Part shown: piece after piece, positions 47,882-57,373 of the stretch | Layout: each line of letters begins with the position of its first letter | Numbering within the stretch: the stretch's first letter is position 1 | NCBI GenBank assembly: GCA_029747585.1 | Contig: JAPEVF010000157.1 | Span: 22,590 to 86,589, forward strand | DNA: 64,000 bases | Direction of reading: 5' to 3' | Source of the DNA: Pleurotus djamor | Taxonomy: Eukaryota; Basidiomycota; Agaricomycetes; Agaricales; Pleurotaceae | Program-made: the position numbers and the translations under genes | The notes under the pieces: model-generated | Told to the model about the DNA's origin: nothing | Database searches by the model: none | What the model saw: the letters and a program-made list of their open reading frames with translations, nothing else

Positions 47882-50296
47882 TTAGTTCGCTTGCGAACGA
47901 GAAAATAACAACATATCTCGAGCTTCTCTCTCGCGATCCGTCATCACCTCGTCTTTACTGGAACTCGTAGAAATGCCGGACATGAATGAAGGCGCGTCGG
48001 ACCGCTGCGAGCTCTGGGAGGAGGTAGATTGGCCAGACGATGAGGTACGAGACAAGAAACTGGGGCGTCGCTCTGTGTCGCGGTTTGGAGGCTCCGTGGC
48101 GTAATAATCCAGAACATCGTCGCCTGCGTTGGGTTCATGGGATTCTCGGGATGAACTCTTCAGTCTCTGCATTCTGGACCTCGATCGTCGCGAAATGCCA
48201 CGAGACGTTGGGTTAGGCTTGAGTGCATCAGATACCAGCCCCGTTAATCTCCGGTTCAGTCTCTTGGACCTACTTCGAACCCCGTTTTCGCGGCCTTCGA
48301 ATTTGGCTGCAGAATACCTTTTCTTGTTCACGGACAGTGGTCGAACCCTTTGCTTTGATGGGCCAGCTAGACCTCCTTCCCCGGGGTTCTCGTTGTGATC
48401 ATCCCCCAGTATTTCTGCATCCCGCAGCCTCGTTGGTGCACGCGTATACTTGTCTTCCTCTGCCACAGCGCTCGGGCTGAACGCAGCGTTGAACGTTGTT
48501 TTGATCGTGTTCAACATGGAGGGGAATGAGGGCATTTTTGGGAAGCTAGATATTGTGTTCATCGGAGTCGCTTCCGTCACGTCAACATCCTTCAAGGGCA
48601 TAGGGTTCAAGTAGGCCGCACTCGTGCTCGGTGTGGGATTCGCCGAGTCATTCACCACCATAGACGTACCAGCCCTCGAACTCCCCTCCGCAGATCTGTC
48701 AGTCGCGATCGAAGTACCATCTCCGGCGGAGCGATTCATGACGTGCAGCCCTCGCATTGAATCCAAATTCAGCCCAAGCCCGACGCCCAAACCAAAGCTA
48801 TCCATCCGGGGGAGCTGTGGTTGACCATTATGAAATTCACTGGAGGGTTGATGTTTTTCCTCTTCGACGTGAACCTCAGCCTCAGGCATGGGTGGAGATG
48901 GTGGCTCTTGCCACTCGAAAGGGTTGGGAAACCTGTACGATTGAAGTGTTGATTGGCGAGACCGTGGATGATGGTTCTGGACCATCTCACTCCTGATCGT
49001 ATCGCTATCTGCTCTTTGGTGCCGACGTTTGGATGACAGTGTCCTCCTCATGGGTAACTCCGTCCCTGAACCCATCCCGAACTCTCCACCCACATTTAAC
49101 CCTCCCGTATCTCCCAGACTACTTGGGAAATCGATCCGAACCCCATCGCTTTGGCTTGGATGAGGGACTTGTAGGTGCACGGGCGCCACGACGACATGGT
49201 CATTTTGGATGGTTGCCATCGACTCCCTACCACTCCCTGCGCGATGCATGAACGGCAGCGTCCACCAACTTCGTATGCCCCCACTCCCGCTCCCATCACT
49301 GTCTAGCCTCCGAATAGAAATCCGTTCGTTCCACCTTCGTCTCGTGGAGGAGCGCACCCGAATCGCCCAACCAATGACTGCTGCTAGCATTGCTATGAAC
49401 GCAATGCACCCAACAACGATGGAGATATAGACAGGCGGCGTGTGTAGCGCTGAGGATAGAGCCACTGGGGTTGGAGCTACGCCTGTTCCATTTGTCGAGG
49501 CGACAGGCACGAAAACCGTAGACATGGTTGATGAGCCTTCCACAGACGATGAAGTAGATATCTCGGTACTTGACAAGCTGGAGGGCTCCTGGGTAGAGGC
49601 TGTCTCTGCTGCCAACAGGGTCTCCGATGCCGATGATATTGATGAGTGCGCAGAAACCGTGTAGGAAGTATGTGAAGGCGTTGTCTGTCGCTGTGTACCT
49701 GAAGCCGATACTGCGCCGCTGTGAGTCGTTTCCAGCTTACTTGATTGAGAAGTGGCTGGATGTTCTGAAGCTACCCTCAGCACCGTTGACTGGACCATTT
49801 GAACGCTTGATGGTGCTGGGCGAGTCGCGGAATGGTGGTGATCATGATCTTCTTCGCTAGTCGAATGTTCGTGCTCCCGAAACGGTACTTGGCCGTTAGA
49901 TTCGCTTTGCTGAGGGACGGGATGCTCAGGCCTGTGCTCGCGTCCTGATTCCTCGACCTCGCCAGTGCCAGACTTTGGTAATTCGACCTCTGCCGGACTC
50001 GCCAAGGATATTTTCATAGGCGTTTCCCTATAGCCCTCAGACTTGGCCTGCCAGTCTGGGCTAACCATGAACTGGTGTCCGTACCCGCTCCTCACAGGTT
50101 CGACATAGAGCACATAGCGTTTGCGGATCGATGTGTTTTCCCCAGAATCGGATTCGCGTGCACCTTTGTCGCTAGGCGGGTTTCCTGGCATAGTGTGTTC
50201 GTCCCAGGAACCAGCTGAGACTAATTTGTAGGATGAAGCAATGAGATGAGCGTTCAAAGTGGGTACACACCCAAGATGTCCTGAACTCCGCGCCAC
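47882..50296 (-). CDS. Single-pass membrane protein with Ser/Thr-rich ectodomain
   Basis: One continuous frame of 804 codons; the ATG at 50191 (MPGNPPSDKG) is an alternative start giving 769. Residues up to about 280 are Ser/Thr-rich and His/Glu-containing, suited to O-glycosylation. One clear membrane helix follows (VYISIVVGCIAFIAMLAAVIGWAIRV), then a stop-transfer SSTRRRWNER. The 500-residue cytoplasmic part is disordered, with R/S-rich stretches (SRRSRSRMQRLKSSSRES), a Gly/Leu GLGVGLGLNL patch and a conserved-looking end R-E-R-E-A-R-D-M-L-L-F-S-R-S. A signal peptide is not visible, so an upstream exon may be missing. The layout resembles fungal Mid2/Wsc-like wall sensors, but no WSC or Mid2 domain is identified. 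Confidence 0.68.
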   Translation of the reverse strand: MARSSGHLGCVPTLNAHLIASSYKLVSAGSWDEHTMPGNPPSDKGARESDSGENTSIRKRYVLYVEPVRSGYGHQFMVSPDWQAKSEGYRETPMKISLASPAEVELPKSGTGEVEESGREHRPEHPVPQQSESNGQVPFREHEHSTSEEDHDHHHSATRPAPSSVQMVQSTVLRVASEHPATSQSSKLETTHSGAVSASGTQRQTTPSHTSYTVSAHSSISSASETLLAAETASTQEPSSLSSTEISTSSSVEGSSTMSTVFVPVASTNGTGVAPTPVALSSALHTPPVYISIVVGCIAFIAMLAAVIGWAIRVRSSTRRRWNERISIRRLDSDGSGSGGIRSWWTLPFMHRAGSGRESMATIQNDHVVVAPVHLQVPHPSQSDGVRIDFPSSLGDTGGLNVGGEFGMGSGTELPMRRTLSSKRRHQRADSDTIRSEMVQNHHPRSRQSTLQSYRFPNPFEWQEPPSPPMPEAEVHVEEEKHQPSSEFHNGQPQLPRMDSFGLGVGLGLNLDSMRGLHVMNRSAGDGTSIATDRSAEGSSRAGTSMVVNDSANPTPSTSAAYLNPMPLKDVDVTEATPMNTISSFPKMPSFPSMLNTIKTTFNAAFSPSAVAEEDKYTRAPTRLRDAEILGDDHNENPGEGGLAGPSKQRVRPLSVNKKRYSAAKFEGRENGVRSRSKRLNRRLTGLVSDALKPNPTSRGISRRSRSRMQRLKSSSRESHEPNAGDDVLDYYATEPPNRDTERRPSFLSRTSSSGQSTSSQSSQRSDAPSFMSGISTSSSKDEVMTDREREARDMLLFSRSQAN

Positions 50297-50766
50297 CTTG
50301 CTTACATAAGTGACTATTTCCCTCCAAGAACGATCCCTTCATCTTCTCCGTGGTTTCGCCCAATTCTATAGGCCAGTGATTTTGCGAAGCCCTTGCCCAT
50401 CATCTACTCCCATCTATGGGCGCTCATCACTCTGGCACGCCTTGTCATCTCGTCATATACATCATGTTATGCCAGGTGTAAGAACTTTCAGGCCTAGACC
50501 ACTCGTGTTGGGCTTCTATTGTAGACATCTTCGCATATCCACAACTTCCGTGGTACCAGAAATGGAGTAGCCAACGGATTCCTCATCTCGCATGCTACCT
50601 TTAGCTCCAACCAGTATCTTCGGTCAATCGGTGGCGCTCACATTCTGGCACTTTGTTTGGTACCGGCGATTTATGTTGTCCGCTTTCCATCGCTCAAAGA
50701 GTATTTAAACGGTATGGAATGTCTGTAGATCGTCATTGGATTCCTCTCAAGTTACAATAGCTCCCA
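50297..50766. other. Divergent promoter region before the first carbonic anhydrase
   Basis: Contains the TATA-like element at 50702-50708. No gene is seen. Confidence 0.4.
50702..50708 (+). promoter_or_regulatory. TATA-like element of carbonic anhydrase 1
   Basis: TATTTAA lies 65 bases before the ATG at 50767. The same motif lies at a similar distance before carbonic anhydrase 2. Confidence 0.5.
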
Positions 50767-51598
50767 ATGCACCAGCATCCCGAAGTCGCCAAGCTCCTCG
50801 CAAGTAACGTGCAATGGGCCGGCGATGCCAGAGCTCAAGACAGCGATTACTTTGCGAAGCAAGTCCTCCCCTCTCAGAACCCTGATGTATGTCTCAAGTC
50901 TATTCCCTGCGGCTTATGTCGTCTCATAATATCCTCTACGACAGTACCTTTGGATTGGCTGCTCCGATTCCAGAGTCGTTGAAGCCCTCATCACTGGCTT
51001 TGGCCCCGGTGTGATCTTCACTCAGAGAAATATTGCGAAGTACGCTGCTTGATAAAAACGCGACTCTTCATCGTGTCTCATTCCATTACAGCCAGTTTCA
51101 CTTGGACGATTCGAATGCGCAATCCGTCCTTGCCTATGCTATTGACGTCCTCAAAGTTCCCCGTAGTACGTTCTCGGCAAAGTTTCCTCAGCCATCTACT
51201 CATCACATCTTCCAATAGTCCTTGTTGTCGGCCATACCGACTGCGGTGGTGTTAAGGCTTCATTGGAAGCCGCTGAGCGCGACGGCTTCGACCCCAATGT
51301 CAAGCCTGTCATCACTTTACCAGGATACCCCGCCGATGCTCCTCTCAACCGATGGTTGGAGCCTCTCACCCTCCTCGCTTACGAGAAAGTTGGAAAGCAT
51401 AACCACGTACATGAGCCACTCGACAGTCTGATTAGAGACAACGTCAGGCAGCAGATGTTGAACCTGTCTCGCAGCGAGACTGTCGCTGGGGCTTGGAAGA
51501 GACAACAACCACTCGTTATCAGTGGCTACGTGTATGACATTGCGGCTGGTGCCCTCCTTCCAGTAGCTGTCATGGACTACAAACATGCGGCAGTCTGA
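50767..51598 (+). CDS. Beta-carbonic anhydrase, tandem copy 1
   Basis: Beta-carbonic anhydrases interconvert CO2 and bicarbonate in the cytosol and mitochondria, supplying bicarbonate for carboxylation reactions (yeast Nce103). Four exons (introns 50887-50944, 51040-51091, 51166-51218) give 222 residues, the usual length. The zinc ligands and active site are visible: CSDSRV (Cys, with the Asp-Arg dyad), FTQRNIAN, and HTDCGGVKA (His and Cys ligands). The C-terminal half has [19 protein letters not shown] and ends in [12 protein letters not shown]. No targeting peptide is seen. Exon lengths 120/95/74 are identical to those of copy 2. Confidence 0.93.
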
Positions 51599-52267
51599 GT
51601 ACATTTACTCCTTATTAGCGGGCATGTGATGGAAATCAATATGAGCCATGTACCACAACCGGAGATATGAACTCCCCGTCGCTCGAACGGCTGGGACGTC
51701 TTGTTCTTGAACATTCCTTCCCCCCTGCTTTGATACCAAGATCCACGTTCGCCCAGGTACCGAAAGAACCAAGAATAGTCTTCTCTGCATCTGCCGCTTA
51801 ATATCCGATATGTCAGATTTCAATGACAATGAAATCTGATGCATTTTTCATAGTCAGGCGACCACTACTGTTTTAACCAACCATCGATGAGCGCTTCGCC
51901 TCGACCAATCCCAGCGCTTCTACTAAAGATGCACATGCTGTTTCGACTGCGTTTGAGTCTAGACAATCTTTATCTGGACCCCATTAACGTCAATACCGCA
52001 CGTTCTCCGACGGGTCTGTCATATCTCTGATTTATAGATGACCTACCACCATCGTTCTATCCGAATAGTGGCCATTGGGTCTAGTGCTCGAAGCTTCAAT
52101 CTCGCCTATCTCTGTCCCTCTGACCCATGTTTTCAATGTGAATGCACTCTCAGGCTGATTCAACGCGATTAGTCCTTTGCGGATTCAACCCACTGGCGCC
52201 CATGAGCCAGGGCGTATTTAACAGGCATTCGTTTGCGGTTTCAACATATTCTCCAGTCCACTGCCAG
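51599..52267. other. Intergenic stretch between the tandem carbonic anhydrases
   Basis: No gene is seen. It holds the TATA-like element of copy 2 at its right end. Confidence 0.4.
52215..52221 (+). promoter_or_regulatory. TATA-like element of carbonic anhydrase 2
   Basis: TATTTAA lies 53 bases before the ATG at 52268. Because it lies downstream of an earlier in-frame ATG (52142), it supports 52268 as the true start. Confidence 0.5.
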
Positions 52268-53107
52268 ATGTCTCAGCACCCAGAAGTCGCCAAACTCGTC
52301 TCCTGCAATGCTCGCTGGGCGGAAGAGGCGAGAGCCTCTGATTCCGAGTACTTCGCGAAACAAGTTGTGCCCTCCCAAAAGCCTACCGTTCGTGATCTTC
52401 ACCCTCGATTTTCCACCGTCGACGATACTCATGATTCACTATTTCAGTACCTGTGGATTGGTTGCTCCGACTCACGAGTCGTCGAGGCCCTCATCACTGG
52501 ATACGGTCCCGGCCACATATTCACCCAGAGGAATATTGCGAAGTAAGGCACCTGGCTTTCAAAATTACACGCCCACAAGGAGCTCACGGTGGCGCCGTTT
52601 TCGTAGTCAATTTCATCTGGACGACTTCAACGCTCAGTCCGTCCTTGCTTATGCCATCGACGTCCTTGAAGTGCCACACAGTGAGTTTGTCTCAAACCTG
52701 ACTGACGGTGAATAAATAGACTCACATTTCTCCGCGTAGTTTATGTCGTCGGACACACCCATTGCGGTGGCGTCGAAGCATGCTTCAACGCTGCCAATAG
52801 GGACGGCTTCGACCCCAGTGCAAAGCCAGTAGTCACTCTCCCCTCGTACCCCGCTCAGGCACCCATCAACCGTTGGCTGGAGCCACTGACCCTTTTGTCC
52901 TACGACACACAAGCGAAGGACATCCCCTCTTTGACGGAGACCAGCGTGAAACAACAGATCACCAACCTTTGCAAGAGCGAGACCGTCCAAGGTGCATGGG
53001 CGAGGCGCCAAAGCCTGACCCTAAGTGGGTTCATCTACGATATCGCAGCTGGTATATTGAGACCAGTGGCATTGGAGAACGGTAGTACTACGGTTACTTC
53101 CGCCTAA
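52268..53107 (+). CDS. Beta-carbonic anhydrase, tandem copy 2
   Basis: Paralogue of copy 1 with the same first three exon lengths (120, 95, 74 nt; introns 52388-52447, 52543-52606, 52681-52739), giving 218 residues. Motifs: CSDSRV, FTQRNIAN, and HTHCGGVEA. The second motif has His where copy 1 has Asp. That position is variable in the family and is not a zinc ligand, so activity is expected. The C-terminal half diverges most (SLTETSVKQQITNLCKSE region). The start MSQHPEVAK matches MHQHPEVAK of copy 1. It is convergent with the DUF6534 gene, 34 bases between the stop codons. Confidence 0.92.
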
Positions 53108-53141
53108 TGTATCGAAATCACTACGTAAGTCCACAAATGGT

Positions 53142-54545
53142 TCATTCTATGAAGAAGGAGGCATGACTTCTAGGATCTACCTCACGCCGAAAGATCGGCT
53201 GCGCGTTCCTTAGGGCTCTTTGGAGTTTGCTAGACTGACTAAAAGTGGTGGAAGCGCTAACATGGACCGTCACACGCGAATCATTGAAAGGCAAATTCGG
53301 CGCGTCTTTGCATCGGATACCATGGCGGAAGACGTGCCTCGCGTTCATCCTGAAAATAGAATTCAGTCCAGTAAAGAAGTTGAGCCCAAGAGACGACATA
53401 CAGTGCCAAATATGAGTTCCCAAGAACTAAGGAAGGGTCATCGAAGTGAGTACGGACAAAAACAAAGGACGATGTGATCAGCGTACCACTCGGAAGAATC
53501 ATTTGAATGGCGAAAAATGCAAAGTTTCCTGGAAGTAAAGCACACTAGACACAAGATGGGACCTCTAATAAGGATCAAGTGGGAGAGGTGCCTACGGTCA
53601 AAACGATAGCAACTTGCAATGCGCTGCACATCCAAGTCAACAACTTCATAGGGGCTAGAAACAGGGGACTAACCTCGCCAACAAACCGCTCGCAACCGCG
53701 TAGTTACTCAAGCTGGTAGCAACCATAGCTTGCGGGCTAAGCGCCAAGTTCAATCAAACTTAAGGCATGTAAGAATAGGACAGTACTCACTTGAAGAATT
53801 CACGCCGACTATGTCGGAGAAGATAACAGACAAAAGTACCGAAAACTACCTCAGCAAATGCTGCTAGCGAGAAAAATATGTATAATGTCGGCTATGCAGG
53901 GGTCGAATAAGCAAGATGACACGACACGGAGACACATTGATACGACTTACACCAAAGGTGCCAGTGAAATTGAAGAAGAACTCGAGGCTAGGTTGGATAC
54001 GACGACTAGCGGAAAACCATCAAGCCCAAATTCTGGAAACATCGGATATCTTGACGTACACTTCGGACACAGCAACTATCAGCAAGGTCTTAGTTAAGTT
54101 CGGTCCTAGATTCACTAGGGAGACGTACAGATACTTGCGCCTGGTTGGATTCTCGTCAGCATGATTTTTGGGATACGAGTGGAAGACCATTCATACCGTA
54201 AATGAGCAATATCAGCCTCCTACCCAGACGTCGCTGGAGAGGACAACAACTATGTGGGCAACGGTACTTACTATGAGGGGGTGGTAGTATTTCCGTAGTT
54301 TTTCCGTGATTTGGGTTGTCCTCTCCAGGACGCCTGGCATAAAACATATACAAACAAACGCGCCACCAGAGATTGTCCTGAAGTTGAGTCGGCGGAGCGT
54401 GAAACAAATTAGGGGTGTCATCTCGGTGAAGAAGCAGATGGGAACGACCTGACAAATTTGGGAGGTGACCCTGCAGCAGGGCTACTTATATTTGGGAGTA
54501 CTGATGGCAAGTACAGTCGTCTGGTCTAGTGGTTTTGTCGGACAT
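53142..54545 (-). CDS. DUF6534 multi-pass membrane protein, second copy
   Basis: The C-terminal exons are well supported: MILPSGTLITSSFVFV, then LLGNSYLAL spliced to MNARHVFRHGIRCKDAP. This parallels the LNARKSFRHGMNCTTAP tail of the copy at 40,467-42,365 and is diagnostic of DUF6534. The tail continues to a TGA at 53142-53144. An N-terminal helix-like segment (TISGGAFVCICF) lies near 54,370. The middle exons could not be fixed. The start is tentative: the ATG at 54545 is the first sensible one downstream of the TATA box in the duplicated segment at 54,803, and an N (54547) lies two bases upstream. The gene may be partly decayed. Confidence 0.5.
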
Positions 54546-54716
54546 GNCATTATTTTTACCGTCGCGGGGAAGCTCAGTTCGACCCTCAAACAGATCAATA
54601 TTTTCTCTCTGGAGAATATATATTCTTTTTGCTTTTTGCTTCCCTCAGTAAGGATGTTGCTGCGCGGCGCAGACTGTGATAAAAGGAAACTGGTCCGTTT
54701 GAGGTCGTGAGAGTAG

Positions 54717-54770
54717 AGGAAGAGAGAGAGAGCGGCAGAGAAGAGGAGGAGAAGAGGAGAGAAGGTGAGA
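54717..54770. repeat. GA-rich low-complexity tract
   Basis: GA/GGA-rich on the plus strand, so a CT-rich leader when read on the minus strand. It lies directly downstream (minus sense) of the TATA box in duplicated segment copy 1. Confidence 0.6.
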
Positions 54771-54802
54771 GCTGATGATGAGTTTGACCGAAAGTTGACT
54801 GG

Positions 54803-55179
54803 GTATTTATAGCAAGACGGCGAGGTGAGTGGAATCGTGCGTTTCCGAATGAACGGGATTCTAGAGGCTGCAGAAAATTTTGTGCAAGGGTGAGACGTCG
54901 GCTAAGACTTAAGCGAAGGGTCCTAGCGCCGAGGACCCACAGCCTAGGCAGCCAAGTGCCCGCTTGAAACGAAAGAACGGGGCGAACAGTACGACGAGGA
55001 GAGGCACAGTTTAATGAGTTCCCCGTTATCCCTGTCCGTTCCTGCTGGCAGTTGCTGACTGGTCCACGTCTCTGGAGTACTATGGGCGCCTAATTGTACA
55101 CCTGGTGCATGGGTACGGCGATGAGGAGGGTAGGAAAGACGAAGAACGAGGAGGAGAAGGAGGGATAGGAGCGGTAAAG
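54803..55179 (-). repeat. Duplicated promoter-like segment, copy 1
   Basis: About 377 bases that recur almost without change at 63,539-63,918 in the same orientation. On the minus strand the segment ends in a TATA box (CTATAAATAC) followed by a CT-rich tract and a gene, as in copy 2. No open frame, terminal inverted repeat or tRNA-like feature is seen. The left border of identity coincides with the TATA box; the right border is at about GGATAGGA. This could be a duplicated promoter, a gene-conversion tract or a non-autonomous element. Confidence 0.85.
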
Positions 55180-55483
55180 GGGAGATCAGAGTTGGACAAA
55201 ACTTCTTCGCGCGACTCAAATTTCTCAACTGACACTCGCAGATCGTGCTAGACTCGTACTCATACATCCATACCAACTTTCTACAGTGCAATAATTGGGT
55301 GGAATTGACGATGCGGAGGTGGACTTGAATTTTCGGTGGGCCCTGGTTTCCGAGCCCCTGATGCACTTGGCGGCGCTTTCCATTATGGCGATCGGACTCT
55401 GAACTTGCTTCCCTTCTTCCACACCACCACCATCGTTCCGCCGCCCATGTCTTCCCTGTCCACCACTGCCCCATTCTACTGCC

Positions 55484-55490
55484 TATTTAA
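55484..55490 (+). promoter_or_regulatory. TATA-like element
   Basis: TATTTAA lies 65 bases before the ATG at 55555, with CT-rich sequence between. This is the same spacing as for carbonic anhydrase 1. Confidence 0.35.
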
Positions 55491-55554
55491 CTTCGTGCTG
55501 GACCTTCTACACCCTCCCCTTTTTTGGTCAACTTTTTCTCATTTTCTGAAACCG

Positions 55555-56009
55555 ATGGACTCGACACTAGTCACCCATATTCCACTTCCCTCCTCCTCTA
55601 CTCTCCTTGCTTCGACCTTGACTCGCTCCCAAAGCGTCTCGAAACCATTCTCTGACGATCCCGACTTCATACGAAGCCTACAGACTCGACATTTTCGTGT
55701 CCTTGTTCGGGCTCGTGGAATAGGTAAGCCCACCCATTCTCTAGCTTAAAAGTTGCCCTGATTGACGATATATGTACAGAAATGCTCCATTTTGTTGGTA
55801 CCCTCGCCGCCCATCCTCCCCATTCTCGGAACGACGCCTCGCAAGACCCAAGACCGCGACAGAAGTCCCCCGAATCAATTCTACACGTTTCGCAAACTCG
55901 ACGGTTCGCACTGGTAAGCATGCGAGTCACTAAACTCTTTCCTGTTGCTGATAGACAATATAAGTATATACAGAAATGCATCATTTTATCGGTCCTTTCT
56001 GCACTCTAA
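55555..56009 (+). CDS. Hypothetical small protein spliced through the module array
   Basis: Three exons (55555-55723, 55780-55913, 55974-56009) give 112 residues with good GT..AG introns. The product starts MDSTLVTHIPLPSSS and is Ser/Arg/Pro-rich without a recognised domain. The second and third exons begin with the repeated acceptor-exon module (AG, then AAATGC..CATTTT). The module is read in different frames in the two exons, so the protein does not itself repeat. The model is speculative; the array may be non-coding. Confidence 0.27.
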
Positions 56010-56478
56010 ACCCTCGAAATCGAGTAAACACGTACGTTTCCCATTTCTTCCGTTTCCGAGACGCTGATTGATGATGTATATACAGAAATGCGCCATTTTA
56101 TCGGTCCCGAGACGCTCCCCAACTCGACCATCCTCGTTCCGTCAACACAACGCAACCCTCTCGTTCGAAGGCGGAATACCATTGTGTGAGTGACTCGAGG
56201 GAGTTTTTGGTACGTTTTCGCGTTTTTTGTGCTCTCGCTGGTCTGAACAACAATATCTGTACAGAAATTGTCCATTTTATCGGTTGCACGCCATCCTCGC
56301 CGTCTCCCCTTCGTCTCCCCTCGAAACGGCGCCTCGCGATCGCTTCCCACCTACCCGAACGATGTATACATCGAAATTCGTCACTTTTTGGTACCACGGC
56401 CTCCCTCCCTCATGTTCCTTCGAAACGGCATCACCCACGAATGAAGACTATATGAATCGACTCCATTTTATTGCTGCT
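55773..56478 (+). repeat. Array of degenerate acceptor-exon modules
   Basis: A core close to AAATGCNCCATTTTATCGGT, preceded by a TGATNGACRATRTATNTACAG-like branch/acceptor region, recurs at about 55773-55799, 55965-55995, 56075-56106 and 56255-56286. Weaker copies are at 56361-56395 and 56448-56478. The downstream flanks also share pieces (CCTCGCCGCCCATCCTC, TCGAAACGGCGCCTCGCG). Spacing varies from about 80 to 190 bases. Each unit looks like an intron end plus an exon start. Confidence 0.6.
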
Positions 56479-57211
56479 CCGGTTCGACACAGAAGACCCT
56501 TCGTTTCCGGACCAAAAACAACGAAATCGACGCCCTCCCGACCGCAATTTGACTCGCTCCCGCCTACGGACTCAAAAGAAGTGATGTCTGTACGGATCGT
56601 CGCCGGTTCATCATGGTTTCGGTGTGTATTTCATTCCCTGCTGTTACTGACATTGTGTCTACAGAATTCGGGTCAAAATGTGTCTCGAAAGTTCCTCCTG
56701 GTCTCTCGAAATCGGCACCACATCCTTTCCTCACCACTCTCGCCGCCCATCAAGTTTATACTCTACGTGTCAAGTCTCCTGTCGTGCTCCCTATTCAAGT
56801 TAGACGGCTCATGGAACCGATGGACTCGACGTTCTCGTAGAGTCCAGAGGTTTGCAGCCTAACCTGGGCGAGTTGGATTAGTAGCTTGGTTGGTTGCGGA
56901 GCAGGGACACGAGTTGAGCGAGGAGCGTAGAGTAGAAACTTGAGCTGCATATCTACAAGCACTGTTTGTAAAGCCTGGGGAATATAATTATTTTCACCAT
57001 ACACCTCTGAGAATGACCTTGAGTACGAGCGGGAGTAGATTAACCAGTGTTACGTGTAGGAGCGGGCTTGTGCAGATTACGTAGTGAAGAAAAATTATTT
57101 TCACGGAGATACGGAATTGCTGTTGAGAGTCGAGACGCGTAGCCGAGGGCAGAGGGGAGAAATTTTTGTTGTGGTCAGTGCGCAAAGGCTTGGTACTGAC
57201 GTGGCGAGGTG

Positions 57212-57219
57212 TATATAAG
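57212..57219 (+). promoter_or_regulatory. TATA box of the HIS5 gene
   Basis: TATATAAG lies about 155 bases upstream of the chosen ATG. Confidence 0.5.
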
Positions 57220-57373
57220 GAGGGAGGTCAGAGTCGGTTTCGGGCATCCATTTCCATCCCTTCGTTATGCTGCCCCGCCGTCATGTATCCCCACCACTCC
57301 CATGTACTCTTCGCTCGTCGTTGTACCTCGTAGTCTATCTCATGTACTTAGATAGTGACACGGAGAGGCCGGC

